This document shows, in pieces, positions 34,753-47,800 of a DNA stretch of 64,000 bases. How positions within the stretch are numbered: position 1 is the first letter of the stretch; the number at the start of each line of letters is the position of its first letter. Location of the stretch: assembly GCA_900491605.1 (NCBI GenBank), contig UESW01005046.1, forward strand, positions 250,589 through 314,588, in the 5' to 3' direction. The notes under the pieces are model-generated. The model saw only the letters and a list, made by a program, of their open reading frames with translations, did no database searches and had not been told where the DNA came from. This DNA comes from Calamus simplicifolius (taxonomy: Eukaryota > Streptophyta > Magnoliopsida > Arecales > Arecaceae). A program made the translations under genes and the position numbers.

Positions 34753-35393
34753 GATATTTGGTTATGAAAAAGGTAGTGGATGGAATGTTAAATGGATATG
34801 TATGGTGGAAATCATATAAAATGGTATAGATATGAAGTATGCCCAGATCAACACATCCTACAAGATGACTCTATTAAATTCCTTCATAAAATGAACTTCA
34901 CAAAATTTAACATACCACTAACCATTTCCTTGTTAACTTGAACTTCTAGAGTCTATAGTTAGTCTATTATATTAGAGCTTGGGTTTATTGGAGTTCATGA
35001 GTTGGAATTCCCCTTAATTCAGTATATCTAGATGTGTTTGTTATTGTATCTTCTTTTCTTTAATGTGTTTATTGCTAAAAGTAATCAGAGCTGGCTGCCA
35101 AAGATATGTTCTGCTATATGTTATGATCAACTAGGAGCTGTGGTGGTAATTATCTTGTTCTCAATGATTCTGCTACCTATTAATGTCCACTTGTAAATGT
35201 GAAGTACGCTACTTTAGAGAATATATAATATGGCTACAATCCTATGTATAAATGCTCAATTCAAATTTTTAATGTAGTTTTTAGAGAAGTTAGTCCCATG
35301 CCTCAAGCATGCATCATTCTATCACCACAAGCAGTCCATACTGTTTTCTCGTCTAACGTTTTATTTTTGGTGTGTTTTTTTCCCAAACTTCAG
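34753..35393. other. Intron sequence of the PHD gene
   Basis: No element or coding recognised; ends in CCCAAACTTCAG, a good acceptor for the next exon. Confidence 0.5.
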
Positions 35394-35518
35394 CTATTGC
35401 ATGCATGGGCGGCTACGTGACTGTGCCAAACGAATGGTACTGTGAAGACTGCAGTGGCAGCGCAGAAGCAAGCCAGTTAGGAGTAGGCCACTGCAGTGCA
35501 AGCAAACCCGACTTCTGA
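35394..35518 (+). other. Exon: second half of the PHD finger, frameshifted
   Basis: With the phase left by the preceding exon it reads IYCMHGRLRD and soon stops; the +1 frame from about 35416 reads VTVPNEWYCEDCSGSAEASQ, carrying the last two zinc ligands. Both frames match PHD spacing, so a one-base change splits the finger. Confidence 0.65.
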
Positions 35519-35584
35519 AGTGCAAGCAAACCCTTCAGGTTATCTTCCACAAATTTAAACTTGTCTATGGCTGTTCCCGTCTGA

Positions 35585-38500
35585 TTCGCATCAGCAAATA
35601 GACTGTATCAGTTCATCTTCTTTAAAAGCAAAAGACTTTGGCCCTCGCAAATGAATTTCCCTCAAAAATATCCTACAAATGGAATCAAAGAGTCATCTTG
35701 AGACTTTTTTCTTCATAATTAGAGGGGTTAAGCATTCAACTAGTATTGTGTTTCAAGTTTCTTCTACATATAACTGCATTTCATATTTTTTCCATCATGT
35801 AGCGAAATGTGCTGACCTCACATGAGCAATGTTTGGCTACTTTTCCTTGTATTTTAGGTGCAGGCAATGTGAAATCTAGTGCACCACCAAAGAAGTTTAC
35901 CCAGCCTTCAAGTTCAGGCAAGGAAACTTCTCTTGTTTATGTCTTAAATTTTGTAGCATCAGCAAATAATCTGTATCAATCATCTTCTTTAAAAGCAAAA
36001 GACTTTGGCCCCAAAAGTTCTTAACATGGTTCAAGCAGTTTGGGAAAGCATAGTGAAGTCACCAAACACATGGTTTAGTCTAGTTAACTTTTTAATGTTT
36101 TGATAAAAAAATAAGATGTAAAAAATTTTATGCCATTAGTTTCTTCCTTCAGTACATATGAAAGATGGTTTCATTCTCTAGCTTTCATATCTTAGGGAGA
36201 GGGGCCTATGCATTAGAAATAAAGCAAGGGCCTACACAAGGGTAAAGCTAGGCTCTTGCAAATGACTTTTTCTTAAAAAATACTGTACAAATGGAATCAA
36301 AGAGTGATCTTGTTGCTTTTTTCTTGATAATTAGAGGGTTAAGAATTCAACTTGTAGTGTGTTTTGAATCTCTTCTACATATCTGCATTTCATCTTTTTT
36401 GTATCATGTAGAGAAATGTGCTGACCTCACATGGGCAATGTCTGGCTACTTTACCTTCTATTTTAGGTGCAGGCAATGTGAAATATAGTGCACCACTGAA
36501 GAAGTTTATCCAGCCTTCAAGTTCAGGCAAGAAAATTCTCTTGTTTATGTCTTAAATTTTGTGGCATCAGCAAATAGTCTGTATCAATCATCTTCTTTAA
36601 AAGCAAAAGACTTTGGCCCCAAAAGTTCTTAAGATGGTTCAAGTAGTTTGAGAAAGCACAGGGAAGTCACCAGACACATGGTTCTGTCTAGTTAATTTTT
36701 TAATGTTTTGATAAAAAATATAAAATGTAAAAAAATTTATGCCACTAGTTTCTTCCTTCAGTACATATGAAAGATGGTTTCATTCTCAAGCTTTCATATC
36801 TTAGGAAGAGGAGCCTATGCATTAGAAATAAAGCAAGGGCCTACACAAGGGTGAAGCTAGGCTCTTGCAAATGGCTTTTTCTTAAAAAATATTGTACAAA
36901 TGGAATCAAAGAGTGGTCTTGTTGCTTTTTCCTTGATAATTAGAGGGTTAAGAATTCAACTTGCAGTGTGTTTTGAATATCTTCTTCATATATCTGCATT
37001 TCATCTTTTTTGTATCATGTAGAGAAATGTGCTGACCTCATATGAGCAATGTCATGCTACTTTACCTTATATTTTAGGTGCAGGCAATGTGAAATCTAGT
37101 GCACCACAAAAAAAGTCTATCTAGCCTTCAAGTTTAGGCAAGGAAAATTTTCTTGTTTATGTCTTAAATTTTGTGGCATCAGCAAATAATCTATATCAAT
37201 CATCTTCTTTAAAAGCTAAAGACTTTGGTGCCAAAAGTTCTTAACATGGTTCAAGCAGTTTGTGAAAGCACATGGAAGTCACCAGACACATGGTTCAGTC
37301 TAGTTCATTTTTTAATGTTTTGATAAAAAAAATAAGATGTAAAAAAATTTATGCCATTAGTTTCTTCATTTAGTACGTATGAAAGATGGTTTCATTCTCT
37401 AGCTTTCATATCTTAGGGAGAGGGGCTTATGCATTAGAAATAAAGCAAGGGCCTCCACAAGGGTGAAGCTAGGCTCTTGCAAATGGCTTTTCCTTAAAAA
37501 ATATTGTACAAATGGAATCAAAGAGTGATCTTGTTGCTTTTTCTTGATAATTAGAGGGTTAAGAATTCAACTTGTAGTGTGTTTTGAATCTCTTCTACAT
37601 ATATCTGCATTTCATCTTTTTTGTATCATGTAGAGAAATGTGCTGACCTCACATGAGCAATGTCTGGCTACTTTACTTTGTATTTTAGGTGCTCGCAATG
37701 TGAAATATAGGTTACCACTGAAGAAGTCTATCCAGCCATCAAGTTTAGGCAAGGAAAATTCTCTTATTTATGTCTTAAATTTTGTCGCATCAGCAAATAG
37801 TCTGTATCAATCATCTTCTTTAACAGCAAATGACTTTGGCTCCAAAAGTTCTTAACATGGTTCAAGCAGTTTGAGAAAGCACAGGGAAGTCACTAGACAC
37901 ATGGTTCAGTTTAGTTAATTTTTTAATGTTTTGATAAAAAATAAGGTGTAAAAGAATTTATGCCATTAGTTTCTTCCTTCAGTACATATGAAAGATGGTT
38001 TCATTCTCTAGCTTTCATATCTTAGGGAGAGGGGCCTATGCATTAGAAATAAAGCAAGGGCTGGCACAAGGGTGAAGCTAGGCTCTTGCAAATGACTTTT
38101 CCTTAAAAAATATTGTACAAATGGAATCAAAGAGTGATCTTGTTGCTTTTTTCTTGATAATTAGAGGGTTAAGAATTCAACTTGTAGTGTATTTTGAATC
38201 TCTTCTACATATATCTGCATATCATCTTTTTTGTATCATGTAGAGAAATGTGCTGACCTCACAAGAGCAATGTTTGGCTACTTTACTTTGTATTTTAGGT
38301 GCTGGCAATGTGAAATCTAGTGCACCACTGCAAAAGTCTATCCAGCCTTCAAGTTCAGGCAAGGAAAATTCTCTTATTTATGTCTTAAATTTTGTGGCAT
38401 CAGCAAATAGTCTGTATCAATCATCTTATTTAAAAGCAAAAGACTTTGGCCCCAAAAGTTCTTAACATGGTTCAAGCAGTTTGAGAAAGCACACGGAAGT

Positions 38501-39555
38501 TACCAGACACATGGTTCAGTCTAGTTAATTTTTTAATATTTTTATAAAAAAAATAAGATGTAAAATAATTTATGCCATTAGTTTCTTCCTTCAATACATA
38601 TGAAAGACGGTTTCATTCTCTAGCTTTCATATCTTAGGGAGAGGAGCCTATGCGTTAGAAATAAAGCAAGGACCTGCACAAGGGTGAAGCTAGGCCCTCG
38701 CAAATGACTTTCCCTCAAAAAATATCCTACATATGGAATCAAAGAGCGATCTTCATAATTAGAGGGCTAAGCATTCGACTATTATTGTGCTTTGAGTTTC
38801 TTCTACATATATCTACATTTCATCTTTTTTTCATCACGTAGAGAAATGTGCTGACCTCACATGTACAATGTCTGGCTACTTTACCTTGTATTTTAGGTGT
38901 AGGCAATATGGAATCTAATGTACCATCGAAGAAGTCTATCCAGCCTTCAAGTTCAGGCAAGGAACATTCTCTTGTTTATGTCTTAAATTTTGTGGCATAG
39001 CAAAGAGGCTGTATCAGTTCATCTACTTTAAAAGCAAAAGACTTTGGCCCCAAAAGTTCTTAACATAGTTCAAGCAGTTGGAGAAAGCACAGGGAGGTCA
39101 CTAGACACATGGTTCAATCTAGTTAGTTTTTTAAGGTTTTGAAAAAAAAAAAATGTTGTAAAAAGTTTTATGCCATTAGTTTCTTCCTCTAGTACATATG
39201 AAAGATGGCTTCATTCTTTACCTTTCATATCTTAGGGAGAGGGACCTATGCATTAGAAATAAAGCAAGGGCTTGCACAAGAGTGAAGCAAGGCTCTTGCA
39301 AATGACTTTCCCTCAAAAAATATTGTACAAAAGGAATCAAAGAATTGTCTTGATGCTTTTTTCTTGCTAATTAGAAGGTTTAAGCTTTCAACTAGTATTG
39401 TGTTTCGAGTTTCTTTTGCATATATTTGTATTTCATCTTTTTCCATCATGTAGTGAAATGTGCTGACTTCACTTGAGCAATGTATGGCTACTTTACCTTA
39501 TATTTTAGGTGCAGGTAATGTGGAATCTAGTGCACCACCAACGAAGTCGATCCAT
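35585..39555 (+). repeat. ~605-base intron-exon tandem array, seven copies
   Basis: The marker GTGCTGACCTCAC recurs at about 35811, 36419, 37030, 37640, 38250, 38847 and 39458, spacing 597-611. Each unit holds an acceptor-like ATTTTAG followed by a short open segment GAGNVKSSAPPKKSIQPSSS then GKENSLVYV, and ends before a stop-rich AT spacer. Frames are mostly kept open (71 codons at 35809, 37640 and 38250), with variants such as NVKYRLPLKKS. The last unit is cut by a CACTA fragment at 39556. Confidence 0.9.
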
Positions 39556-40165
39556 CACTACAAGAAAATCTTAAAATAGTGACACAAAATTAGCGACGCA
39601 TCATTGCATCGCTAAGTTGCGACCACATTGCGACGCCTCCGCGACAACAAAAAATTGCGACGCAATTAGCGACGCATTCGTGACTCAATAAACAAGATAA
39701 TCAAAAAATTAAAATTTTAATTTAGCGACGCAAGTAATGCATCGCAATATTTTTAAATTTAATTTTTATAAAATATAATTATGAAATAAAAATATTGCGA
39801 TGCAACACAGTGCGTCCTAATGTTTTTTTAAAAAATTAATTATGTTAAATAGCGACGCAATAGCGATGCAATAAATTAGAAAATTAAAAAAAAAAATTTT
39901 AATTTAGCAACGCAGGTATTGCATCGTAATTATTTTAAATAAAATTAATTTTTATAAAATATAATTATGAAATAAAAATATTACGATGCAACACAGTGCG
40001 TCGCAATATTTTAAAAAAAATTAATTATGTTAAATAGCGACGCAATAGCGATGCAATAAACCAAAAAATTAAAAAAAATTTTTAATTGAGCGACGCAGGT
40101 GTTGCATCGCAATTATTTTAAATAAAATTAATTTTTATAAAATATAATTATAAATAAAATATTAT
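39556..40165. mobile_element. Truncated CACTA end (element A) in the last array unit
   Basis: It starts CACTACAAGAAAATCTTAAA after ...GTCGATCCAT, with TTGCGACGCAATTAGCGACG-type subterminal repeats. No right terminus is present; array-like sequence GTGAAATATAATCC...GGTTTAGGCAAG resumes at about 40166-40240, so the element was truncated or partly deleted. Confidence 0.75.
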
Positions 40166-40315
40166 GACGCAATACCTGTGAAATATAATCCTTTAGGTTT
40201 AGGCAAGAAAATTTTTCTTGTTTATGTTTTAAATTTTGTCTGACAGACATGAAGTAGCACATGAGTATGTTAGCATAATAGTTTCAATAATGTGAATTTG
40301 AAGCAAAACATTGCT

Positions 40316-40438
40316 TCATTGATGAATGAAGAGATTTTGTTTGATAGATCATAGTACTGAAATAAATGATCAGCCAGGACCATACATAATTCTGAGAGAT
40401 GAGGAGCCATATCCCCCTGTGGATCAAGTTTGCTGGAG
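40316..40438 (+). other. Exon before the AIPP2-like C-terminal block
   Basis: An open stretch ending at a GTAGGC donor (40439) encodes STEINDQPGPYIILRDEEPY then PPVDQVCWR. Its final partial codon AG joins the G at 49809 to restore WRGEFEI. The left border (possible acceptors TGACAG at 40246 or TTTGATAG at about 40345) is uncertain. Confidence 0.6.
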
Positions 40439-40600
40439 GTAGGCCACCCACCTTTAAACTTTTCTTTTGGTTCTTTTTTTTTTCTCTGCTGTATAAAACA
40501 CTTCTCATAACACATGAGCGTTGTCATCATCGACTGGTCTTTAAAATAGTAGTATTTGCTATATGGACATGCTAGATACTTTACACATAAGATATCTTGT

Positions 40601-41290
40601 CACTACAAGAGAACAAAAATATAGCGACGCCCAAATGCGTCGCTAAACATGCTATTGCAACGCAATAGCGACGCAATAATGGCGTCACTCAGATGATCGT
40701 CGCAATCTCAATTTATCGCAATTGCGTCGCTTCACAGCGACTCTCTGCAACACACCAATGTGTTGCAATATTGCGACGCATCCTAAATGCGTCGCTAATT
40801 TTAAAACTAATTTTAATTTTAATATTATTATTAAATATTGCGATGCATTCAATTGCATCGCAATATTGCGATGCATTTAGTTGCATCGCAATATTTAATA
40901 ATAATATTTTAGATATAGTAGCGACGCAATTTGAGTTGCTAATGCATCGCAAATTAATTTTTTTAAATATTGCGATGCCAGGTCATTGCGTCACAATATT
41001 TAATAATAATATTTTAGATATATTAGCGACACAATTTGAGTCACTAATGCATTGCTAATTAATTTTTTAAAATATTACGATGCAGGTCATTGCGTCGCAA
41101 TATTTAAAAATAATATATTTTAGATATATTAGCGATGCAATTTCAGTCGCTAATGCATCGCTAATTAATTTTTTTTAAAATATTGCGATGCCAGGTCATT
41201 GCGTCGTAATATTTAATAATAATATTTTGAAAATATTAGCGATGCAATTTCAGTCGCTAATGCGTCGCTAATTAATTTTTTTTAAAAAAA
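40601..41290. repeat. Left subterminal GCGACGCA repeats of CACTA B
   Basis: Repeated ~90-base units with ATATTGCGATGCA...TGCGTCGCAATATT inverted words, AT-rich spacers (TTTAATAATAATATTTTAGA) and TAGCGACGCAATTT. Open frames here on both strands are by-products of the palindromes. Confidence 0.85.
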
Positions 41291-41463
41291 TAAAATATTA
41301 AAAATTAAAATGGTTAATACAATTTCGTTACATTTAAATATTGATCGAAACATTCTTCACTCATATTGATCCAAACAATAATCATTCAATTTTCAAAAAT
41401 AATTAATATATTAAAATTTTGAAGTTTTCATGTACAAAATATAAAAAGTAAAAAAAATACATC

Positions 41464-42879
41464 AAGAATCCGAGCGATCACATGGAGGCTGGAAACCCTG
41501 CGACATGCGGCTAACCATATCCTGCAACTGACGCATCTGATCTCGCACATCTGCAAGCTCCTCCGTAAATGATCTCCGAATGTCGTCTAAACGCTCGGAG
41601 GAATATCACCAGAATATCGCGAGCTGGAGGCCTGATGGGAAAAATATGCAGAAGCTCTAGTGCCCAGACCATAGACCCTGCGGTCTCGTGGCTGGGCACC
41701 AACAGCCTCCAAAAACACACGTCGACTCTCCTCTGCTGAGAGTTCGACGGGCGTCTCCCCATCAGTGGAGTCGACCTGCGATGCTGGGAGCGAAGCTCCT
41801 CGACTCGTGTCTTTGAATTATAAAATCAACAATAAATGAATCAATAAATTTCTCTAAATAAAATTTTAGAAATTAAATAGATAATACATAAAGCTAATTT
41901 CTTACCGCAACCTCCCGTGATCTCCTGGTGTGTGTCGCCCTGAATAGACGAAACTCACCAGGATCTCCGCCCTCCTGCTCAGACTATAACAATAAAAAAA
42001 TTGATATTAATGCAAATATTTGTAAATAACTAAATTAGTAATTAAATTATTTATGTTTTCTTACCATACGCGTCTGTGCTCCTGAATCGAAATGGAGCCC
42101 GAAGTGTGGCGGGAGAGACCCGTGCCAGGACCGCCCCTCTTGGATCGGCGGTTCGTGCTGGCTGATGCGGACCTCCTGCGCCAGCCATCGGACTGCCAGG
42201 CCTGCTGCCACTCGTGCCAAATACCCTCTGGCACATGCGCAGGACGCTGACCCGATGACCTCCAACGATGAAGCATGTCGGAGTATCGGCGTCCCGTAAG
42301 AGCCTCCCATGCTGCCCTAATGGCATCATGGCTGGCAGGGTCCCACGTAAACTTTTTCTGCATTAAAATAAATAGTTAGTTTTTAGAATTTATTAAGATT
42401 AAGAAATTTATATCAGTGATAAATTGTATTTAATAAGTTTACCTGAAACTCAAAAAAATAAAACTCCTCATGGCTACAGATACGTGGCGCCAATCGTAGC
42501 CACTGGGATCTGCACGCCTCTGAAATACGGAGCTGATGTGGCTGGATACATGATGCTGCTCAATAAATCTGTTAAAAAAATGCATGTTTATAAGTAATTG
42601 ACTTAAAACATAAACATATATTTTTAATTAGTATATACTTACAGCCCATGAGCATCAAGTCGAAGTACGGTGCGGCCGATGGTGGAAGAACTCTCGGAGG
42701 TATGTGCCGATCGGCTGGATGGTAATACCAATGCAGGATCAGACTACTGGAGAGGTCGAAGGTTGTGCGATGTATGGAGATCCGAACTCTCCATCTCCAA
42801 AGCTCATGTGATCTGATGCAGCAGGGCTACGTCCCTGCTCACTCCGTATGTCGTCGGTAGATCTACCTCTGCCCGTCAT
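41464..42879 (-). pseudogene. CACTA TNPA-like gene (plant transposase, Transposase_24-like)
   Basis: The probable start ATG at 42879 opens MTGRGRSTDDIRSEQGRSPA; a stop follows near 42740. After introns or breaks, 42363-42061 encodes FTWDPASHDAIRAAWEALTG, HVPEGIWHEWQQAW and NRRSKRGGPGTGLSRHTSGS, the signature of the Ptta/En/Spm-associated domain. A later exon (about 41800-41600) gives ETPVELSAEESRRVFLEAVG and RRVYGLGTRASAYF, the usual C-terminal motif. In En/Spm elements this type of product binds subterminal repeats and helps transposition. Stops interrupt the frames, so it is probably inactive. Confidence 0.8.
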
Positions 42880-42965
42880 ACTGAAAATACTAAAGATTCA
42901 TACAATTAAATTACGATTAATGATTGACTATGTAAAAATTTAACACTTATAAAATAAAGTTGAAT

Positions 42966-43945
42966 TTAAAAAAACCTCTGTTTAATCGGTGTCATTTGTT
43001 TCGTGAAATGTTGGTTCAACATCCGATGCCGTATCGGACTGCGATTCAGTTTCATTATCATCGAAGGAAACCGAACATTTGCATCCGCAATTTCTTGGAC
43101 ATCACCATTTGGATCTCTAAGTGATGTTTCAGGAGCCCTTGTGTCGTCCTCAATTGCATGCATTTCCATCTCATCCTCTTGAAATGCAGGGCACTCGGCT
43201 GATTGACTTGATGAACTCTCCTCTAATACGATTGTTGAACGTGGGACGATTTTAGAAACAGCCCACCAATCTCGCTTGTCGTTGCGCAAACTTGGATATC
43301 CGCAGTAAAACACTTGCTGAGCTTGGGATGCAAGGATGAATGGGTTCATATTTCTGCAATCTTCGTCGATGGTTCACTTCAACCAAATTGTAGTCGTTAT
43401 GAACCCTTTTGCCCACAGGAACTATCGGATCGAACCAATCGCAACGAAACAATACGGTTCATTCATAGGCCAACCGGGATATTCAACTTCAACCACCTCT
43501 ACTAACTTTCCATAATAATCCTGCATATTTGCTCCAACACTTTCTCCTTTAACACACACGCCCCAGTTCTGCGTGCCTCTTGAAGCTGCTAATCGTTCAA
43601 TCTGAAATTTGTACCCATTAACAAAATAGCCAGTAGAGGTTGTTACGGTCTTCAATGGCCATTGCGATAGACATTTAATGAAAATATTATCGGTTGTGGA
43701 CCATGGACCGTTTACCTATAAATTAATAAGCTATTCACAACCAATTCAAAAAATAAAAGCCATTATTGAAATTGATTGAGTGATACTACTCACAAATTCA
43801 TAAAACCAGTAAGCGAACTCCGTTTCTAACTTCTGCCCAATTGCAACTTGACTGATATCGGGATTCATCTCTCGTTGTTTATCACAATACATCCTTATGG
43901 GATGATAAGGATTAAAACTTTTGTTAGCAATTACATCTCTCGGAC
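42966..43945 (-). pseudogene. CACTA TNP2-like transposase, C-terminal part only
   Basis: Read on the minus strand from 43945: DKQREMNPDISQVAIGQKLE, then GYFVNGYKFQIERLAASRGT, GVCVKGESVGANMQDYYGKL and VEVEYPGWPMNEPYCF (DUF4216-type region). Next come FRCDWFDPIVPVGKRVHNDY, NLVEVNHRRRLQKYEP, SQAQQVFYCGYPSLRNDKRD and WWAVSKI. Three frames are needed, so there are at least two frameshifts. The catalytic Transposase_21 region upstream is missing; repeats and satellite begin at about 43950 instead. Confidence 0.87.
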
Positions 43946-43949
43946 TATC

Positions 43950-44830
43950 TGAAAATAATTGCGATGCATATATTGCGTCGTAATATTTTTTTTTAATTTT
44001 TTTATTACATTTATTTTTCTAAAAAATATTGCAACACATATATGCGTTGCAATATTAAAACTAGTTTTCTCTGAAAAAATTATTTTTATTTTTCAAGAAA
44101 TTACGTCGCTAATGCATCGCAATATTTTTTAATAATTATAACTGATAAAAATTATATTTTTGAAATAATTGTGACACATATATGCATCGCAATATTAATA
44201 ATTGTTATTACATTTATTTTTCTAAAAAAATTGTAATGCAATATATGCGTCGCAATATTAAAACTAGTTTTTTCTGAGAAAATTATTTTTATTTTCTAGG
44301 AAATTACGTCGCTAATGTGTCGCAATATTTTTTTAATAATTATAATTGATAAAAATTATATTTTTGAAAATAATTGCGATGCATATATAAGCGTTGCAAT
44401 ATTTTTTTAAATTTTTTATTACATTTATTTTTCTAAAAAACATAGCGACGCAACATATGCGTCGCAATATTAAAACTGGTTTTCTCTAGGAAAATTATTT
44501 TTATTTTCTAGGAAATTGCATCGCTAATGCGTCGCAATATTTTTTTAATAATTATGACTGATAAAAATTATATTTTCTAAAAATAATTGCGACACATATA
44601 TATGCGTCGCAAAATTTTTATAAAATTTTTTATTACATTTATTTTTCTAAAAACCATTGCGATGTATATATGCGTCGCAATATTAAAACCTATTTTCTCT
44701 GGGAAAATTATTTTTATTTTCTAGGAAATTGCATCGCTAATGCGTCACAATATTTTTTTAATAATTATAACTGATAAAAATTTTATTTTATTTTTAAATA
44801 ATTATAACTGATAAAAATTATTTTTTGAAA
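43950..44830. repeat. Internal subterminal-type repeats in CACTA B
   Basis: Units of about 185 bases with ATTGCGATGCATATATGCGTC, AATATTAAAACTAGTTTTCT and TTATTTTTATTTTCTAGGAA, about four to five copies. They replace the 5' part of the transposase gene. Confidence 0.85.
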
Positions 44831-47800
44831 ATAATTACGATAGATCCAAGCCCTGATCCCGATCGGCCATGTCTGAGCTCAGACTGCGGCGATCGGTCCG
44901 ATCGTCGATGATCCGACGGTTGTGATCGATCCAAGCCCTGATCCCGATCGGCCTCGATCGATCTCGGACCGCGGCGATTGGTCCGATCGTCGACGATCCA
45001 ACGGTTGTGATCGATCCAAGCCCTGATCGATCCCGATCGGCCATGGCCGATCTCGGACCGGTGATCGGTCCGATCACTAACGATCCGATGGTTGCGATCG
45101 ATCCAAGCCCTGATCGATCCCGATCGATCACGACCGATCTTCGACCGTGGCGATCGGTCCGATCGCCGATGATCCTGCGGTTGCGATCGATCCAAACCCT
45201 GATCCCGATCGGCCACAACCGATCTCGGACCGTGGAGATCGGTCTGATCACTGACGATCCGATGGTTGCGATCGATCCAAGCCCTAATCCCGATCGGCCA
45301 CGACCGATCTTGGACCGTGGAGATTGGTCGATCGGAGACGATCCGACGGTTGCGATCGATACAAGCCCTGATCCCGATCGGCCACGATCGATCTCGGACC
45401 ATGGTGATCAGTCCGATCGCCGACGATCCGACTATTGTGATCGATCCAAGCCCTGATCCCGATCGATCACGACCGATCTCGAACCATTGCGATCGGTCCA
45501 ATCCCCGACGATCCGACGGTTGCGATCGATCCAAGCCCTGATCGATCCCGATTGGCCACGACCGATCTCGGACCGTGGCGATCGGTTCGATCACCGACGA
45601 TCCGACGGTTGCGATCAATCTAGGCCCTGATCGATCCCGATCAGCCACGATCGATCTCGGACCGCGGTGATCGGTCCGATCGCTAACGATCTGACGATTG
45701 CGATCGATCCAAGCCCTGATCCCGATCGGCCATGACCGATCTCGGACCGTGGAGATCGGTCCGATTGCCGACGATCCAACGGTTGCGATCGATCCAAGCC
45801 CTGATCCCGATCAGCCACGATAGATCTTGGAACATGGTGATCGGTCCGATTGCCGATGATCCGACGATTGCGATCGATCCAAGCCCTGATCCCGATCGGT
45901 CACGACCGATCTCGAACCGTTGCGATTGGTCCGATCCCTGATGATTCGACGGTTGCGATCGATCCAAGCCCTAATCGATCCAATCGGCCACGACCGATCT
46001 TGGACCGTGTCGATCGGTCCGATCGCCGATGATCCGACGGTTGCGATCGATCCAAGCCCTGATCCCGATTGGCCACGACTGATCTCGGACCATGGCGATC
46101 GATTCGATCGGAGACGATCTGATGGTTGCGATCGATAAAAACCCTGATCCCGATCGACGATGATCGATCTCGGACCGTGGGGATCAGTCCGATCACCGAC
46201 GATCCGATGGTTGCAATTGATCCAAGCCCTGATCCCGATCGGTCACGATCGATCTCGAACCGTTGCGATCGGTTTGATCCCGACGATCCGACGGTTGCAA
46301 TCGATCCAAGCGCTGATCGATCCCGATCGGTCACGACCGATCTTGGAATGTGGCGATTAGTCCGATCGCCGACGATTCGACGGTTGCGATCGATCTAAGC
46401 CCTGATCGATCCCGATTGGCTATGACCGATCTCGGACCGCGGTGATCGGTCCGATCGCCAATGATCTGATGGTTGCGATCGATCCAAGCCCTGATCCGAT
46501 CGGCCATGACGATCTCAAATCATGGAGATTGTATGATTGCTGACGATCCGATGGTTGCGATCGATCCAAGCCCTGATCCCGATCGGCCACGACAGATCTT
46601 AGACCGTGGTGATCGGTCCGATCGCCGACAATCCGACGGTTGCGATCAATCCAAGCCCTGATCCCGATCGGCCAAGACCGATCTCGGACCATGGTGATCG
46701 GTCCGATTGGCATCGATCCGACGGTTGCGATCGATACAAGCCCTGATCCCGATCGGCCACGATGATCTCGGACGTGGCGATCTATCCGATTGCGACGATC
46801 CGACGGTTGCGATCGATCCAAGCCCTGATCCCGATCGGCCACGACCGATCTCAGACCATTGCGATCGATCCGATCACCGACGATCCGATGATTGCTATCG
46901 ATCCAAACCCTGATCCTGATCGGTCACGACCGATCTCGAACCATTGCGATCGATTCGATTAGCGACGATCCGACGGTTGCTATCAATCCAAGCCCTGATC
47001 CCGATCGGCACGACCGATCTCGCACCGTGGCAACCGGTCCAATCACCGATGATCCGACGGTTGCGATCGATCCAAGCCCTGATCCCGATCGGCCATGACC
47101 GATCTCGAACCGTGGCGATCGGTCCGATCACCGATGATCCAACGGTTGCGATCAATCCAAGCCCTGATCCCGATCGGCCACGACCAATTTTGGACCGTTT
47201 CGATCGATTCGATCGGCAACGATCTGACAGTTGCGATCGATCCAAGCCCTGATCCCGATCGGCCATGACCGATCTCGGATCGTGGTGATCGGTCCGATCG
47301 CCAACGATCCGACGGTTGTGATCGATCCAAGGCCTGATCCCGATCGGCCACGACCGATCTCGGACCGTGGCGATCGGTCGGATCGCCAACGATCCGGTTG
47401 CGATCGATCCAAGCCCTGATCCCAATCAGCCACGACCGATCTCGGACCGTGGCGATCGGTCCGATCGCCGACAATCCGATGGTTGCGATCGATCCAAGCC
47501 TTGATCCCAATCGGCCATGACCGATCTCAGACCATGGCGATCGGTCCGATCATCGACGATCCGACGGTTGTGATCGATCCAATCCCTGATCCCGATCGGC
47601 CACGACCGATCTTGAATCATGGCGATCGGTCCGATCGCCGACGATCCGATGGCTGTGATCGATCCAAGCCCTGATCCCGATCGGCCACGATCTCAGACCG
47701 TTGCGATCAATTCGATTGGCAACGATCCAACGGTTGCGATCGATCCAAGCCCTGATCCCGATCGGCCACGATCGATCTGGACCGTGGCGATCGGTCCGAT

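Noticed and set aside
40685..41058. Overlapping frames with NIAMQLNASQYCDA-like repeats
   Set aside because: Translations of CACTA B subterminal palindromes.
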